From NCBI RefSeq assembly GCF_005222225.1, contig NZ_CP036536.1, positions 1,574,001 through 1,638,000 of the forward strand: 64,000 nucleotides of DNA, read 5' to 3'. The notes below the pieces were generated by a model. The model was not told the DNA's origin. It made no database searches and saw nothing but the letters and a program-made list of their open reading frames with translations. The DNA comes from Salinimonas lutimaris (GTDB taxonomy: Bacteria > Pseudomonadota > Gammaproteobacteria > Enterobacterales > Alteromonadaceae). Shown in pieces: positions 1 through 9,032 of the stretch (positions are counted from its first letter, which is position 1; each line of letters starts with the position of its first letter). A program made the position numbers and the translations under genes.

Positions 1-2
1 CG

Positions 3-182
3 TTCATCCGACAACTGGGCAAGGAAAATATGCTGGTGGTTGCCACCAAAGCAAAATTACAGGCGCTGGAAGGACGGCCACTCAGGCTGGACTCTGGCGA
101 CAGCGACTTAGACTCACTGCTGGCCGGCAGTGTTCAGGTCATAACAGGTTATCAGGATAAAGTGCTTTATCCTGCGATATAG
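3..182 (+). CDS. ATP-NAD kinase family protein, C-terminal end (5' part outside window)
   Basis: An open frame enters from the left edge and stops at TAG 180-182, giving the last 59 residues. The tail contains KENMLVVATKAKL, then GRPLRLDSGDSDLD, then VITGYQDKVLYP. I recognise this as the C-terminus of the bacterial/archaeal ATP-NAD (AcoX-type) kinase family, whose members end with a VVATP..KL / VDTGD / VITGY pattern. The family is predicted to phosphorylate NAD-like substrates, but the catalytic part is not visible here. The stop overlaps the ribosome binding site of the next gene, so the two are probably co-transcribed. The assignment rests on this tail only. Confidence 0.6.
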   Translation, partial: FIRQLGKENMLVVATKAKLQALEGRPLRLDSGDSDLDSLLAGSVQVITGYQDKVLYPAI

Positions 183-190
183 GAGAAGAT

Positions 191-490
191 ATGCAGACCG
201 CACCGCTGGCTGACAACAGCTTTATGCAGCAATCCCAACATATTGAACAGGCCCTGGACGCTGTGGTGGACCATGGTAACGACGACGAGCTTTTTATTGC
301 CAGCTATCTGCAGGGGCATTTTGCTGTTATCTCCAAACCACTGGAAATGGATGAGCAGGCCAGCCTGGCTAAGCTTAATGACGCTGTGACCGCCAGTCTG
401 GCTGATGCCTTTGCCAATAACGAACTGGAAGCAGATGACCAGCAAAAGGTGCATGCATTGTGGCAGCGCCTGGTTGAGCAGGCTGCCTGA
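191..490 (+). CDS. yfcL: YfcL family protein
   Basis: A 99-residue soluble acidic protein that resembles E. coli YfcL, including the VDHGNDDELFIASYLQGH block and the C-terminal LW..L.EQA helix. YfcL has no established function. In enterobacteria it lies close to mnmC and fabB, as it does here, and that synteny supports the call. The start is ATG 191, preceded by AGGAG at 181-185. The gene begins 8 bases after the upstream kinase-family gene, so it is likely the second gene of that transcript. No signal peptide or membrane segment is seen. Confidence 0.8.
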   Translation: MQTAPLADNSFMQQSQHIEQALDAVVDHGNDDELFIASYLQGHFAVISKPLEMDEQASLAKLNDAVTASLADAFANNELEADDQQKVHALWQRLVEQAA

Positions 491-701
491 ATAAACCTTG
501 CTGACCGTTGTACAGCGGCATCCCCTTGCCGCTGTCAGCCTCTTCGCTTCTTGCTTTGCCATCCTACCGGCACCGGCGTGCCATCAGTGTGCGTCATGTT
601 ATTGTCGCTCGTTACGCAGATGTTTGTTATTTAAGTAAATTACATCAGTGGTATAAATCTTGCGGTAGCAGTCTCCAGACACACCTTTTTGACGCAGACT
701 T

Positions 702-1322
702 ATGACCTACTTATCTTTTTATCGTGCGGTACTTTTGAGTGTTGTGCTGGGCAGTTTTCTCAGTGCCTGTACATCTGTGCCTGACGAGCCGATTGAATCG
801 CAGTCGGTCAGAATTCCGGTAAACCAACTGGGTAATTCGGAGTATCAGACCTACCTATTGGCTAATGAGCTGTTTGCCGGCACCCGGCCAGCCCGGCATG
901 CACGCTACGCTGTGACCGGTTTTGTACCGGTAGGCTCGATGGAGTTTGATGGCGAGGAGCAGCGCCCGCTTATGATGCTGGGACATCAGCTGGAGCAGGG
1001 GCTGATTACTGAAGCAACAAAAAGAGGCTTTACCGCTCAAGAGTTTAAGCTGACGAACGATATAATAATCAGTGATGATAGCGACAGAGTGTTATCGCGC
1101 CATATTGCACAGTTATCCGGACTGGACCGGGTAGATTTTTATATCACCGGTACCCTGGTGCACCAACAGGATGGTGCCATGGTGAACGCCCGGATAATTG
1201 ATGCCAGAACCAAAGACATAGTGGCTGCCGCAACCCGCTTTTTCCCGGCCGGGTTATTTTGGGAGCAGGAACAGGTCACCAGCCGTAACGGACGCCTGTA
1301 CAGAACAGAAGATGAGGGGTAG
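702..1322 (+). CDS. FlgO-family outer-membrane lipoprotein (1 of 3)
   Basis: A 206-residue predicted lipoprotein: hydrophobic leader, then FLSAC with Cys23 as the lipidated residue. The C-terminal half carries the FlgO-domain hallmark YITGTLVHQQDGAMVNARII (about residues 147-166) followed by an IVAAA-type strand. In Vibrio, FlgO-family lipoproteins act with the flagellar outer membrane and help motility; that role is only inferred here because no flagellar genes are nearby. The start at 702 has a poor Shine-Dalgarno. Two paralogues follow on the same strand with gaps of 6 and 2 bases, so the three form an operon. Confidence 0.75.
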   Translation: MTYLSFYRAVLLSVVLGSFLSACTSVPDEPIESQSVRIPVNQLGNSEYQTYLLANELFAGTRPARHARYAVTGFVPVGSMEFDGEEQRPLMMLGHQLEQGLITEATKRGFTAQEFKLTNDIIISDDSDRVLSRHIAQLSGLDRVDFYITGTLVHQQDGAMVNARIIDARTKDIVAAATRFFPAGLFWEQEQVTSRNGRLYRTEDEG

Positions 1323-1328
1323 GGAATA

Positions 1329-2063
1329 ATGATAACGCGATATCTGATGCTCGGTAGCCTGATACTGGCCACCACTGCCTGTACCACTGTTGAGCACGAC
1401 CCGACGGATCGTGGCACGGTGTCTGATGCCGGTTCACTGGATATTGTGGATGTTCAGGCCATTGACCGGCACAGCGCTCAGCAAAGACCTGACGATGAGG
1501 CGGACAGCTTTGGAGCGGTAGGACAGCCCCGGCTCTATTCCAGTGTGCAGGGGGCTTACAAGGGCCGGCCGCTGACCCGGCATGTGGGCGACTATGTCAA
1601 AAATCTGACTCAGGATCTGATCTCCAATATGGAATACGTGACCAGCAAAACGCCGGTGGCGGTGACCAATTTTGCGCTGCTTGACTCAGACTTACAGCAA
1701 ACCGATCTGCTTGGCCGTCAGATGTCAGAGTCGTTTATGCACGAATTGCATAAATTCCGTATCCCGGTGCTGGATTATAAAGCCACCGACTACATTCGTG
1801 TTACCGGCGACGGGGATTTTTTACTGTCCCGGGATTATTTAGATCTGAACAGTTCGCTGCCCATTGAATATGTGCTGACCGGTACCATGGCAAAACATCA
1901 GGGCGGGGTGCTGGTCAATGCCCGTATTCTGGGCATTGAGTCGCGGGCGGTAGTGGCCAGTGCACAAACCCTTATCCCGTTTTATGTGGTAGATGCGCTG
2001 ATCCCCAGCGATGGCGGTGCCAGCGCAGGTACCAAAGACGGCGTGAAACTTAGTAAGGGATAA
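1329..2063 (+). CDS. FlgO-family outer-membrane lipoprotein (2 of 3)
   Basis: A 244-residue lipoprotein with a lipobox ending ATTAC at Cys18. The FlgO-like core spans roughly residues 80-225: a region of the type VAVTNFALLDSDLQ, then LGRQMSESFMHEL, then VLTGTMAKHQGGVLVNARIL and VVASAQTLIP. The N-terminal 75 residues are low in recognisable structure and probably form a linker from the lipid anchor. It starts 6 bases after the first paralogue. Tandem copies suggest subunits of one assembly or diverged duplicates; the sequence does not decide which. Confidence 0.75.
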   Translation: MITRYLMLGSLILATTACTTVEHDPTDRGTVSDAGSLDIVDVQAIDRHSAQQRPDDEADSFGAVGQPRLYSSVQGAYKGRPLTRHVGDYVKNLTQDLISNMEYVTSKTPVAVTNFALLDSDLQQTDLLGRQMSESFMHELHKFRIPVLDYKATDYIRVTGDGDFLLSRDYLDLNSSLPIEYVLTGTMAKHQGGVLVNARILGIESRAVVASAQTLIPFYVVDALIPSDGGASAGTKDGVKLSKG

Positions 2064-2065
2064 CC

Positions 2066-2791
2066 ATGGGCCGGACATTCTATCAGTTAAACCTAACCTG
2101 TCTGGCCGGCATACTGGTATTAATCAGCGGATGTAGTGCGCTGGATGAACAGTATCACAGAATGACTGAGACCCGGGCCACCTGGGATACATCTGCAGGT
2201 GAACCGGTGGTGGTGCCGCCAAAAGGGACCGGGCTGGCTTATCAGCCCGATACCCGGGACCTGACCCTGCCAGAAAATGAGCCGGTAGCTACCCGTTTTC
2301 AGGATCCGCTGCAGACCGGTTTTTATGCCCGCCAGACTCACAAATCGCTAAATGAATACGCTGATCAGCTGGCAATGCAGTTAATGCGCACGGCGACCGG
2401 ACTACAGCCTCAGGCCACCATTGGTATCGCCAGTTTTGTTCGCCTGAGCCACTCGTTACAGGACACTACTGTACTGGGGAATCAGCTGGCAGAATACCTG
2501 ATGGGCCAGTTGCAGGATTATGGCATGGGCGTGGTTGATTATAAGCTGACCCGCTTCATTCAGATTACGAAGCGAGGCGATATTATTATGAGCCGCAAGG
2601 TAAGGCAGCTGGCCGCAGACGCCAGTATGGCACATGTACTCACCGGTACTATGATTGAAACCCCGCGGGGAGTCAGGGTAAACGCCCGCATTATCAGTCT
2701 GGATGATCAGCGTATGGTGGCCAGTGCCAGTTTGGATATCCCCGCTTTTATTGTAACCAGTCTCAATCCTGTGACGGCAATGGCGCACTAA
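2066..2791 (+). CDS. FlgO-family outer-membrane lipoprotein (3 of 3)
   Basis: A 241-residue lipoprotein with lipobox VLISGC (Cys23). It has the same FlgO-type core: TIGIASFVRL, LGNQLAEYLMGQL, VLTGTMIETPRGVRVNARII and MVASASLDIP. The start lies 2 bases after the stop of the second paralogue, which points to translational coupling. Its 3' end overlaps the 3' end of the convergent mnmC by 29 bases, so transcription of the two genes must meet there. The three proteins share the C-terminal motif but differ in their linkers. Confidence 0.75.
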   Translation: MGRTFYQLNLTCLAGILVLISGCSALDEQYHRMTETRATWDTSAGEPVVVPPKGTGLAYQPDTRDLTLPENEPVATRFQDPLQTGFYARQTHKSLNEYADQLAMQLMRTATGLQPQATIGIASFVRLSHSLQDTTVLGNQLAEYLMGQLQDYGMGVVDYKLTRFIQITKRGDIIMSRKVRQLAADASMAHVLTGTMIETPRGVRVNARIISLDDQRMVASASLDIPAFIVTSLNPVTAMAH

Positions 2792-4796
2792 GCTCGCCAC
2801 GGATAGCCTGACGTATGGTAAAACGCCACGGATTGACGGTATTAAGCAGATGTTCGGGCAGTGGCAGCGGTTCGTGGCATAACTGACAGGCTAATACCTC
2901 GGCCATCATCGGGGCGGTGGTCAGTCCCCGGGAGCCCAGTCCGGTCAGCACATGCACCGGCGCCCCCATCGGCGGCGGCATCGTATTAAGTGGCTTGCCT
3001 TTGCCCAGTTCCAGCCAGGCCTGTGGCATCAGCACCGGGCCGGGTAACTGCCCGCAGGCAGGCTGATGGTCCGGCATGCCCAGTCTTATTGCGGCCCGGG
3101 CCTGTCCGTCATGTTGCAGGCTGTGCAGCCAGTCTGCCTGGGGCATGGCGTTATGATGCGTGGCCAGATTCTGCTTGCTTTCCTGCTCGCGCACACCTAA
3201 GTCCAAATCATTTTTCACATAGGTAGACCCCAGCGCGTGGCGCTTATCCAGTCCAACCGGAGTCAGGTATCCTTTATGGCACAGCACAGTGTTAAGCGAC
3301 CCGGAGGCTACTGATTGTGGCACGGCTTCTACCTGGCCGCGCACCGGGCGCAGTGGCAGCACATCGGCAACCGGTAAATGGATGTTATCTGCACCGCCGG
3401 CAAACACCAGCTGATCTACCTGCAGGTCGGCCTGATCACTGTGTATTATCACCCCGTCATCGTTTACCGAATAGCCGGTGACGGTGCAGCCGGTGATCTC
3501 CTTCAGTAACCCTGACTGGCGGGCCTGCGCGAGCATAGCGTTGACCAGCTGAGGCGGGCTGAGCCAGCCCCCGGCGGGAATATGCAGCGCCCCGGTGGAC
3601 AGGCTGATACCGGCAATCTCGCTGGCCTGCTCGCCACTGATATGACGTATCAGCTCTGCCGGCCACAGTTCACTGTTGGCAAGCCGGGCGTGGCGTTCAG
3701 CCATAGCCTCAGTAAAATCCAGCTGTAATACCCCGCACCAATCGTGCTCAGCTTCCTGGGAATCAAACAGGGCAGCGTAGCGACGCCGCGCGTATAAAAA
3801 ACTGTGCGCCTGAAGCTGACTGGCATGACTGGCCTGAGCATGTAGCTGCGGATAAAAGCCACCTTGTGGATTTCCCGAGGCGCCATCAGCCACCTGACGC
3901 GTCAGCAGGGTAACGGTAATACCACGTTCAACCAGTGCCAGGGCTGCGCTGGCCCCGGCCAGTCCGGCACCCACAATTCCGACGCGCTGGGTGATACCTA
4001 GCGGCGGCTGATTAAACATAGAGTAGGGCAGCGGGGTGGCAAACCGGCCGGTATCAGCGGTTTTATCACCCGTATAGACACCGGCCAGCATGTCGCGCTT
4101 GCGCCCGAAGCCGCGTTGTTTGCTGACCTCAAACCCCACCGCCTGCAGACCGCGTTTTACCACGCCGGCCGCAGTGAACGTACCGAAGGTTGCGCCGGTC
4201 CGCGACAGTCTGGCCATTTGTTCAAACAGCGGCGCTGTCCACATATCCGGATTTTTAGACGGTGCAAAGCCATCCAGAAACCAGGCATCAACCAGGCCTT
4301 CATGCGGTGAGTGCCATTGAGGCAATAGTTCATGTACATCACCCATCCAGATATCCAGACAGGTGTGGTATTCGCGAATATCCAGCCGGTGGCAACCATT
4401 CATACTCAGCGGATACTGTGCCAGTAACGCTTCAGCCGGCCCGCGCATTGCTGTAAAGTGAGCCAGCGCCTGGGTCATGTCCTGGCGGGCCAGCGGATAC
4501 TTTTCAGTGGTAAGAATATACAGACGTTTAAGTGGATGCTGCGGGTTATGCTGTCGAAACTGAGCAAAGGCCTGCATCGCCACCAGGCAGTTCAGTCCGG
4601 TACCAAAGCCGGTTTCGGCAATCACAAAGTGCGCACGCTGGTGGGACTGCCAGCGTTCCGGTAGCTGGTTGGCGGCAATAAACACATGCCTGGTTTCATC
4701 TACCCCGCTATCATTGGAAAAATACACATCGTCGAAGGCATCGGCGACCGGCGTTCCCTGTTCATTAAAATGGACTTTGGCGTGATCAGTTTTCAC
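2763..4796 (-). CDS. mnmC: Bifunctional tRNA 5-methylaminomethyl-2-thiouridine biosynthesis protein MnmC
   Basis: This 677-residue protein is of normal length for MnmC. The N-terminal SAM-dependent methyltransferase (about 1-240) has ETGFGTGLNCLVAMQAF and the acidic DAWFLDGFAPSKNPDMW motif. The C-terminal FAD-dependent oxidoreductase starts near residue 272 with GIVGAGLAGASAALAL. The FAD domain removes the carboxymethyl group of cmnm5(s2)U34 in tRNA and the methyltransferase domain then forms mnm5(s2)U. The start is GTG (4796), with AAGGG a few bases upstream. It is divergent from fabB, as in E. coli, and its 3' end overlaps the third FlgO-like gene. Confidence 0.95.
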   Translation of the reverse strand: MKTDHAKVHFNEQGTPVADAFDDVYFSNDSGVDETRHVFIAANQLPERWQSHQRAHFVIAETGFGTGLNCLVAMQAFAQFRQHNPQHPLKRLYILTTEKYPLARQDMTQALAHFTAMRGPAEALLAQYPLSMNGCHRLDIREYHTCLDIWMGDVHELLPQWHSPHEGLVDAWFLDGFAPSKNPDMWTAPLFEQMARLSRTGATFGTFTAAGVVKRGLQAVGFEVSKQRGFGRKRDMLAGVYTGDKTADTGRFATPLPYSMFNQPPLGITQRVGIVGAGLAGASAALALVERGITVTLLTRQVADGASGNPQGGFYPQLHAQASHASQLQAHSFLYARRRYAALFDSQEAEHDWCGVLQLDFTEAMAERHARLANSELWPAELIRHISGEQASEIAGISLSTGALHIPAGGWLSPPQLVNAMLAQARQSGLLKEITGCTVTGYSVNDDGVIIHSDQADLQVDQLVFAGGADNIHLPVADVLPLRPVRGQVEAVPQSVASGSLNTVLCHKGYLTPVGLDKRHALGSTYVKNDLDLGVREQESKQNLATHHNAMPQADWLHSLQHDGQARAAIRLGMPDHQPACGQLPGPVLMPQAWLELGKGKPLNTMPPPMGAPVHVLTGLGSRGLTTAPMMAEVLACQLCHEPLPLPEHLLNTVNPWRFTIRQAIRGELSAPLPSQD

Positions 4797-4872
4797 CCAC
4801 TATTACCCTTGAATTACTGTTATTTGACTGCACGATCATAGCGTGCATGATACAGTGAGGATAGTCATTCAC

Positions 4873-4929
4873 ATCATCAGTGATGATTTGTTAAGCAAAC
4901 GCTAAAAGAGCAGACCACTTTGCTTAACA
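4873..4929. promoter_or_regulatory. Two inverted repeats in the mnmC-fabB divergent region
   Basis: Positions 4873-4887 form a 15-base palindrome (ATCATCA, G, TGATGAT). Directly after it, TGTTAAGCAAA (4889-4899) is repeated exactly inverted as TTTGCTTAACA (4919-4929) with a 19-base spacer. They lie 41-97 bases before the fabB start, where an operator would be expected. FabR and FadR control fabB in E. coli, but neither half-site looks convincingly like those operators to me. Confidence 0.45.
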
Positions 4930-4969
4930 GAATCGTTACCATATGCCCCAGCAAAATAAAGGGTGAATT

Positions 4970-6184
4970 ATGAGAAGAGCAGTTATCACCGGTCTTGGCA
5001 TTGTGTCGAGCATCGGTATCAATAAGGACGACGTACTTGCTTCACTAAAAGCGGGCAAATCCGGGATCACATTCTCAGAGCAGTTTGCTGAGATGGGTTT
5101 GCGCAGCCAGGTCTGGGGCAATGTAGATATCGACCTTAAAGATCATATTGACCGTAAGGCCATGCGTTTTATGGGCGACGCGGCAGGCTATGCTTATGTC
5201 GCCATGCAACAGGCAATTGCCGACGCTGGCCTGGAAGACAACGACGTGTCTAACGAGCGCACAGGCATTATTGCCGGCTCCGGCGGTGCATCATCAGAAA
5301 ATCAGGTATTATCAGCTGACATTCTGCGCGAAAAAGGCGTTAAGCGCGTTGGCCCGTATATGGTGCCTCGCTGTATGTCTTCTACCGTATCTGCGTGTTT
5401 GGCAACACCATTTAAAATTCGCGGTGTGAATTACTCTATCGCCTCAGCCTGTGCCAGTAGTGCCCATGCCATCGGTAATGCCATGGAGCTGATTCAGCTG
5501 GGCAAGCAGGATATTGTGTTTGCCGGCGGTGGTGAAGAGCTGCACTGGGCCCTGTCCAGCCAGTTTGATGCGATGGGCGCGTTGTCGACCAAATACAACG
5601 ACAATCCGGCTGTAGCTTCACGCACCTATGATGCTGCCCGTGACGGTTTTGTCAGTTCAGGCGGCGGTGGTATGGTCGTGGTTGAGGAGCTGGAACATGC
5701 ACTGGCCCGCGGCGCGACCATTTACGGTGAAATCACCGGATATGGCGCCACATCTGATGGCTTTGATATGGTAGCCCCTTCCGGCGAAGGCGCGCTGCGC
5801 TGCATGAAAATGGCCATGCAAAATGTTCCGGAGCCTATTGACTACCTTAATACGCACGGCACATCTACCCCCGTGGGGGATGTAAAAGAGCTGGGTGCTA
5901 TTCGCGAAATGTTCGGCAATACGCCGGTGCCTATCAGTGCCACCAAGTCGCTCACTGGCCATGCGCTGGGCGCGGCGGGCGTGAATGAAGCGATTTACAG
6001 CCTGCTGATGATGAAAAACAATTTCATTGCCCCGTCAATTAATATTGATGAGCTGGACGAACAGGCTCAGGGGCTGGATATTGTGACTCAGGCTCGCGAA
6101 GCAGAACTGAACACCATTATGTCGAACAGCTTTGGTTTTGGCGGCACCAACGCCACTCTGGTAATGCAACGATATAAAGGCTAA
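4970..6184 (+). CDS. fabB: 3-oxoacyl-[acyl-carrier-protein] synthase I (FabB)
   Basis: This 404-residue condensing enzyme elongates saturated and unsaturated acyl-ACP with malonyl-ACP in type II fatty acid synthesis. The active-site cysteine lies in [18 protein letters not shown] (around residue 163). The two catalytic histidines lie in [14 protein letters not shown] and [15 protein letters not shown]. Length and order match E. coli FabB. The ATG at 4970 follows an AAAGGGTG Shine-Dalgarno. The gene is divergent from mnmC, has inverted repeats in its promoter region, and is followed by a strong terminator. Confidence 0.96.
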   Translation: MRRAVITGLGIVSSIGINKDDVLASLKAGKSGITFSEQFAEMGLRSQVWGNVDIDLKDHIDRKAMRFMGDAAGYAYVAMQQAIADAGLEDNDVSNERTGIIAGSGGASSENQVLSADILREKGVKRVGPYMVPRCMSSTVSACLATPFKIRGVNYSIASACASSAHAIGNAMELIQLGKQDIVFAGGGEELHWALSSQFDAMGALSTKYNDNPAVASRTYDAARDGFVSSGGGGMVVVEELEHALARGATIYGEITGYGATSDGFDMVAPSGEGALRCMKMAMQNVPEPIDYLNTHGTSTPVGDVKELGAIREMFGNTPVPISATKSLTGHALGAAGVNEAIYSLLMMKNNFIAPSINIDELDEQAQGLDIVTQAREAELNTIMSNSFGFGGTNATLVMQRYKG

Positions 6185-6208
6185 ACCCAGTCTGGTTTTA
6201 CTTTACAA

Positions 6209-6243
6209 CCCTGTCAGAAGCGTTGCTTCTGACAGGGTTTTTT
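6209..6243 (+). terminator. Rho-independent terminator of fabB
   Basis: A perfect 13-base-pair stem, CCCTGTCAGAAGC (6209-6221) with GCTTCTGACAGGG (6225-6237), has a 3-base loop and is followed by six T. It lies 25 bases after the fabB stop. Confidence 0.95.
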
Positions 6244-6280
6244 AGTTTTCAGGGTTGAAAAAAGCTGGTTCAGGCGCATG

Positions 6281-6322
6281 TGCAACTTCATCTGCAACGG
6301 TGTTTGCAACAGTATTTGCACA
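6281..6322 (+). repeat. Four 12-base direct repeats upstream of pdxB
   Basis: TGCAAC occurs at 6281, 6293 and 6305, and a variant TGCACA at 6317, each exactly 12 bases after the previous one; the six bases between differ. The set ends 30 bases before the pdxB ATG. The period is close to one helical turn plus one base. In one frame it would encode a Cys-Asn periodic leader if a start at 6278 were used. Confidence 0.6.
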
Positions 6323-6352
6323 GAGACGCGGGCCGCGCGAAAAGGACAGGTT

Positions 6353-7501
6353 ATGAAAATTCTGTATGAAGACAGCATTCCACACGGACATGATTATTTT
6401 AGTCAGCTTGGAGAAGCCCGGTCTTACCCGATGGGGACCAATCCGGCTGAATGGCTGTCTGACTGCGGTTATCTGGCCATCCGCTCTACCACCCGGGTTG
6501 ACGAGGCATTGCTCAGACAGGCCGGACAATTACAAATGATTGCTACAGCGACTGCTGGTACCAATCACATGGATATCCCGGCGATCGAGCAGCACAACAT
6601 TGCATGGCGGGATGCTGGCGGTTGTAACGCAGTGGCGGTGGCAGAATATGTAGTCAGTGTGTTGCTCAATGCCCGCCGGCAAAAACAGTTGGATCTGGAT
6701 CGTATTACCGTGGGCATTGTCGGGGCAGGGCATGTTGGCACCGCACTCTCTCGCTTGCTTGGGGCGTTGAATATCAGCTATGTACTTAATGACCCGATTC
6801 GTGAGCAACAGGGGGACAATCGTCACTTTGTCAGTTTGGATGAGGCACTGCGTTGTGATGTGGTAACGCTGCACGTGCCCTTCACCACCACCGGTGAATT
6901 TGCCACGGCTAACCTGATTGGAGCTGACCAGCTAAACCACCTGTCATCTTCACAGTTACTGATCAATGCCTGTCGTGGTGAGGTGATTGATGAAACCGCG
7001 CTTAAACAGCGCTTGCAATCCGCCGATGCGCCTGTTGTGGTACTTGATGTTTTCAATCGCGAGCCTGACATTGATACCGAACTACTGCCGCTTATCTGGC
7101 TGGCCAGCGCACATACGGCCGGGCATTCTGTGGAAGGAAAAGTGCGTGGTACTCAGATGGTTTACGAGCAGTTTTGTGAGCATGCAAATGTGACCAGGCA
7201 ACTGGCGTTAGAAGATTTTCTGGCAAGCCCGCTGCCGGTCGATTTTACCCCCCGGGATCCGTCGATGGAAGCGTTGGGATGGGATGAGATCAGTGAGCTG
7301 TTGCTGTCGATTTATGATGTGGCAGAGGATGACCGGGATTTTCGAAACGCCATGGCGCAGGGAGAATCGTTCGCGCGGATCAGAAAGCAATACCGGGTAC
7401 GGCGCGAGTGTAACAGCTATACGCTAAGGTTAACGGGAGTCGTTTCAGAAGGTATACTGCGCCAGTTAACCGGACTGGGTTTTATTCTTGAAACCCTGTA
7501 A
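6353..7501 (+). CDS. pdxB: Erythronate-4-phosphate dehydrogenase
   Basis: A 382-residue D-2-hydroxyacid dehydrogenase that oxidises 4-phosphoerythronate in the DXP-dependent pyridoxal phosphate pathway. It has the NAD-binding GIVGAGHVGTALSRLLG (about residue 120), the arginine motif NACRGEVIDE, and the catalytic histidine in HTAGHSVEGKVRGTQ. The C-terminal extension after residue 280 is typical of PdxB. I choose ATG 6353, with AAAGGACA upstream, because MKILYEDSIP matches the family N-terminus. The frame is open back to 6278, but that leader is Cys-rich and unlike the family. It is followed by asd, as in related genomes. Confidence 0.93.
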   Translation: MKILYEDSIPHGHDYFSQLGEARSYPMGTNPAEWLSDCGYLAIRSTTRVDEALLRQAGQLQMIATATAGTNHMDIPAIEQHNIAWRDAGGCNAVAVAEYVVSVLLNARRQKQLDLDRITVGIVGAGHVGTALSRLLGALNISYVLNDPIREQQGDNRHFVSLDEALRCDVVTLHVPFTTTGEFATANLIGADQLNHLSSSQLLINACRGEVIDETALKQRLQSADAPVVVLDVFNREPDIDTELLPLIWLASAHTAGHSVEGKVRGTQMVYEQFCEHANVTRQLALEDFLASPLPVDFTPRDPSMEALGWDEISELLLSIYDVAEDDRDFRNAMAQGESFARIRKQYRVRRECNSYTLRLTGVVSEGILRQLTGLGFILETL

Positions 7502-7532
7502 ATGTTTTTAAAAAGTAGGAGTTACTGAATCC

Positions 7533-8549
7533 ATGTCACAAGCCTTTGATGTTGCTGTACTAGGCGCAACCGGTCTGGTCGGTCAGGCCATGATTGAAAT
7601 GCTGGAGGAGCGGGGTTTTCCGGTCAATAATCTGTATCCGCTGGCCAGTGAGCGGTCTGCCGGAAGCACGATCAGTTTTAAAGGTGAGGAACTGGAAGTC
7701 CTGAATGCCGACGATTTTGACTTTGGGCTGGTTCAGATTGGATTTTTCTCTGCCGGCGGCAGTATCTCAGAAAAATTTGCGCCCATTGCCGCTGATGCTG
7801 GCTGTGTGGTCATTGATAACACCTCTCAGTTTCGCTATGACCCGGACGTGCCGCTGGTTGTACCGGAGGTCAACCCTCACGTACTGGCCGACTTCAGAAC
7901 CCGTAATATTATTGCCAATCCAAACTGCTCAACCATTCAGATGCTGGTGGCATTAAAGCCTATTCACGACGAAGTGGGCATTGAGCGGATTAATGTTTGC
8001 ACGTACCAATCGGTATCCGGCGCCGGTAAATCGGCGATGGAAGAACTGGCCCGGCAAACTGCAGCCCTGCTGAACGCCAAAGAAGTGGAAAATGAGGCAT
8101 TCAGCCGTCAGATTGCCTTTAATACGATTCCGCAAATTGATGCATTTCAGGATAACGACTACACCAAAGAAGAAATGAAAATGGTGTGGGAAACCCAGAA
8201 AATTATGGGTGATATGAACCTGCTGGTCAATGCTACAGCGGTTCGTGTACCGGTGTTTTACGGACACGGTGAAGCGATCCATCTGGAAACCCGGATGCCG
8301 ATCGAAGCGGAGCAAGTCAAGCAATTGCTATCTGATGCGCCGGGTTTGAAAGTGTATGACACCAATGAGAGCTTCCCTACTCAGGTAGGTACCGCCAGCG
8401 GTAATGATCTGGTTCACGTAGGCCGGATTCGCAACGATATTACCCATCCCAATGGTCTGAATCTGTGGGTGGTATCGGACAATGTACGCAAAGGCGCTGC
8501 CACGAACAGTGTGCAGATTGCAGAATTGTTAATTCGCGATTATATGTAA
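7533..8549 (+). CDS. asd: Aspartate-semialdehyde dehydrogenase
   Basis: A 338-residue enzyme that reduces aspartyl-4-phosphate to aspartate semialdehyde for lysine/diaminopimelate, threonine and methionine synthesis. GATGLVGQAM (residues 10-19) binds NADPH. NPNCSTIQM holds the catalytic cysteine (near residue 132), and PVFYGHGEAIHLETR carries the catalytic histidine region. E. coli has the Usg paralogue in this pdxB-distal position and I recall it lacking the catalytic cysteine; its presence here favours a genuine Asd. TAGGAG precedes the ATG at 7533. A terminator follows. Confidence 0.9.
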   Translation: MSQAFDVAVLGATGLVGQAMIEMLEERGFPVNNLYPLASERSAGSTISFKGEELEVLNADDFDFGLVQIGFFSAGGSISEKFAPIAADAGCVVIDNTSQFRYDPDVPLVVPEVNPHVLADFRTRNIIANPNCSTIQMLVALKPIHDEVGIERINVCTYQSVSGAGKSAMEELARQTAALLNAKEVENEAFSRQIAFNTIPQIDAFQDNDYTKEEMKMVWETQKIMGDMNLLVNATAVRVPVFYGHGEAIHLETRMPIEAEQVKQLLSDAPGLKVYDTNESFPTQVGTASGNDLVHVGRIRNDITHPNGLNLWVVSDNVRKGAATNSVQIAELLIRDYM

Positions 8550-8561
8550 AGCCTTATAGCC

Positions 8562-8592
8562 GCAGGCCAGAGCGAGTCTGGCCTGCTATTTT
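8562..8592 (+). terminator. Rho-independent terminator of asd
   Basis: GCAGGCCAGA (8562-8571) pairs perfectly with TCTGGCCTGC (8577-8586) around a 5-base loop. TATTTT follows. It begins 12 bases after the asd stop. Confidence 0.85.
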
Positions 8593-9032
8593 GCAGGTAA
8601 ACTTTCCTGCTTCCCTGCCGATATCCTCTGCAATATCATTGACCTGCTATCTTTGTTCAGTAAGTGAGCTAACTGTTTGTCTCTAACGGTTTTTCTGGAT
8701 GTAGCTAGATTGAAAGCGCGGTCTGGTTTATAGTTTGGACAAGATGCCGGTATTCATCGACGGGTGACAATTTTCAGCCCGATTCAGCGGGCAGCCGGAA
8801 CAAAATCACTAATGTCTGGATTAAACCTTGCATAACTCGCTGTTTATTCCATAGTTTACTTGGCAACGACAAAAAAATGGCAGTGCGGATTGATGCCACT
8901 ATTCCTGTCCGGGACACATCCGCGCGAGCATAACAATAATCAGGCACAAAAGTGCTGCAAAGCGTGTTTGTACCGCTTTGAAGAAGATAGCAAATGTCAT
9001 TGCCATGACTTTTAAGGGCTTATAGGAACGCT
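8593..9032. other. Intergenic region upstream of fimV
   Basis: About 440 bases with no convincing gene. It presumably holds the fimV promoter, but I see no clear -35/-10 pair. A small 11-base palindrome (TGTCC G GGACA, 8906-8916) is the only local symmetry noticed. Confidence 0.5.

Noticed and set aside
508-705. 65-residue open frame between yfcL and the first FlgO-like gene
   Set aside because: There is no ribosome binding site, an unlikely composition, and overlap with the start of the next gene.
6278-6352. Longer pdxB start at 6278
   Set aside because: The added Cys-rich residues have no match to PdxB; ATG 6353 has a good Shine-Dalgarno and the family N-terminus.
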